Position numbers and translations under genes: made by a program. Shown piece after piece: positions 9,502 to 9,758 of a DNA stretch of 9,758 nucleotides. Under the pieces are notes generated by a model. That model made no database searches, was not told where the DNA came from, and worked only from the letters and a program-made list of their open reading frames with translations. Origin of the DNA: an uncultured Novosphingobium sp. (GTDB taxonomy: Bacteria; Pseudomonadota; Alphaproteobacteria; Sphingomonadales; Sphingomonadaceae); NCBI GenBank assembly GCA_937860195.1, contig CALMBN010000063.1, positions 1 to 9,758 on the forward strand. Reading direction: 5' to 3'. The stretch's first letter is position 1, and each line of letters starts with the position of its first letter.

Positions 9502-9533
9502 GGCAAGTCCAGTTTTGCTTGCCCCAGTCCAGT
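9502..9533. other. Inverted and direct repeats in the divergent spacer before the SPFH gene
   Basis: GGCAAG (9502-9507) and CTTGCC (9518-9523) form an inverted repeat with a 10-bp spacer. GTCCAGT occurs twice (9507-9513 and 9527-9533), exactly 20 bp apart, about two helical turns. Such spacing suits a dimeric regulator, but the motifs are short. I see no good sigma-70 promoter around them and nothing else in 9442-9575. Confidence 0.25.
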
Positions 9534-9575
9534 CGGGCGCTAACATGGCGGTCAATCTGTTTGGGAGCCTGTGCG

Positions 9576-9758
9576 ATGATTGAAGTCCTCCTGCTGGTGT
9601 TGGCGGTGGTGTTCGTTTTCCTGCTGATGGGTGTCCGCGTTGTCCGGCAAGGCTATGTCTATACCATCGAACGGCTTGGAAAATACAGTCTGCCGGCCGA
9701 GCCGGGCCTGCACATCATCATCCCGTTCATCGACCGGGTCGGCAACAAAGTGAACATG
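9576..9758 (+). CDS. SPFH/band-7 (stomatin/QmcA-like) membrane protein, 5' part
   Basis: The first 61 residues start MIEVLLLVLAVVFVFLLMGV, a single N-terminal membrane anchor (about 3-20). They continue VVRQGYVYTIERLGKYSLPAEPGLHIIIPFIDRVGNKVNM, the typical opening of the SPFH domain (xxQG...ERLGKY...PGLHxxxPFxDRV) in QmcA/stomatin-like proteins. Such proteins form inner-membrane scaffold oligomers and usually sit next to an nfeD gene. GGGAG at 9563-9567 lies 8 nt before the ATG, supporting the start. The rest of the gene is beyond the window edge; no frame disruption is seen. Confidence 0.9.
   Translation, partial: MIEVLLLVLAVVFVFLLMGVRVVRQGYVYTIERLGKYSLPAEPGLHIIIPFIDRVGNKVNM

Overview
The window looks like chromosomal DNA from a high-GC alphaproteobacterium of the Sphingomonadales (Sphingobium / Novosphingobium / Erythrobacter type). 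I base this on codon use and on the close resemblance, from memory, of at least six proteins to the protocatechuate (PCA) 4,5-cleavage enzymes of Sphingobium sp. SYK-6. No database search was run.

Layout. Positions 1-5199 are on the minus strand. In transcription order they hold a LysR-type regulator, an uncharacterised 3-hydroxyisobutyrate-dehydrogenase-like protein, ligJ, ligA, ligB and ligC; ligC runs off the left edge. Positions 5299-7964 are on the plus strand and hold ligK, ligU and ligI. The two arms diverge from a 99-bp region (5200-5298) with a T-N11-A LysR-type dyad over two facing -35-like hexamers. The right end (7983-9758) is housekeeping-like: trhO, a convergent unknown gene, and the start of an SPFH/band-7 membrane protein gene.

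How the genes work together. LigAB opens the PCA ring between C4 and C5. LigC oxidises the semialdehyde (as its hemiacetal) to 2-pyrone-4,6-dicarboxylate, and LigI hydrolyses the lactone to 4-oxalomesaconate. LigU moves the double bond, LigJ hydrates the product, and LigK splits 4-carboxy-4-hydroxy-2-oxoadipate to pyruvate and oxaloacetate. Every enzyme from PCA to central metabolites is therefore encoded within about 8 kb. No transporter and no upstream lignin-monomer demethylase is visible.

What stands out: (1) the regulator has two tandem LysR-type winged-helix DNA-binding domains before one effector domain; (2) an extra dehydrogenase of unknown substrate sits at the head of the ligJABC arm, and its last ~25 residues are encoded largely by a 65-bp palindromic repeat; (3) a second, different repeat pair separates ligB from ligC, forms a terminator-like hairpin (GC stem, then five U) directly before the ligC start, contains the ligC Shine-Dalgarno, and abuts a LigB that appears C-terminally short. 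I see no phage, transposon, CRISPR array, tRNA or rRNA.
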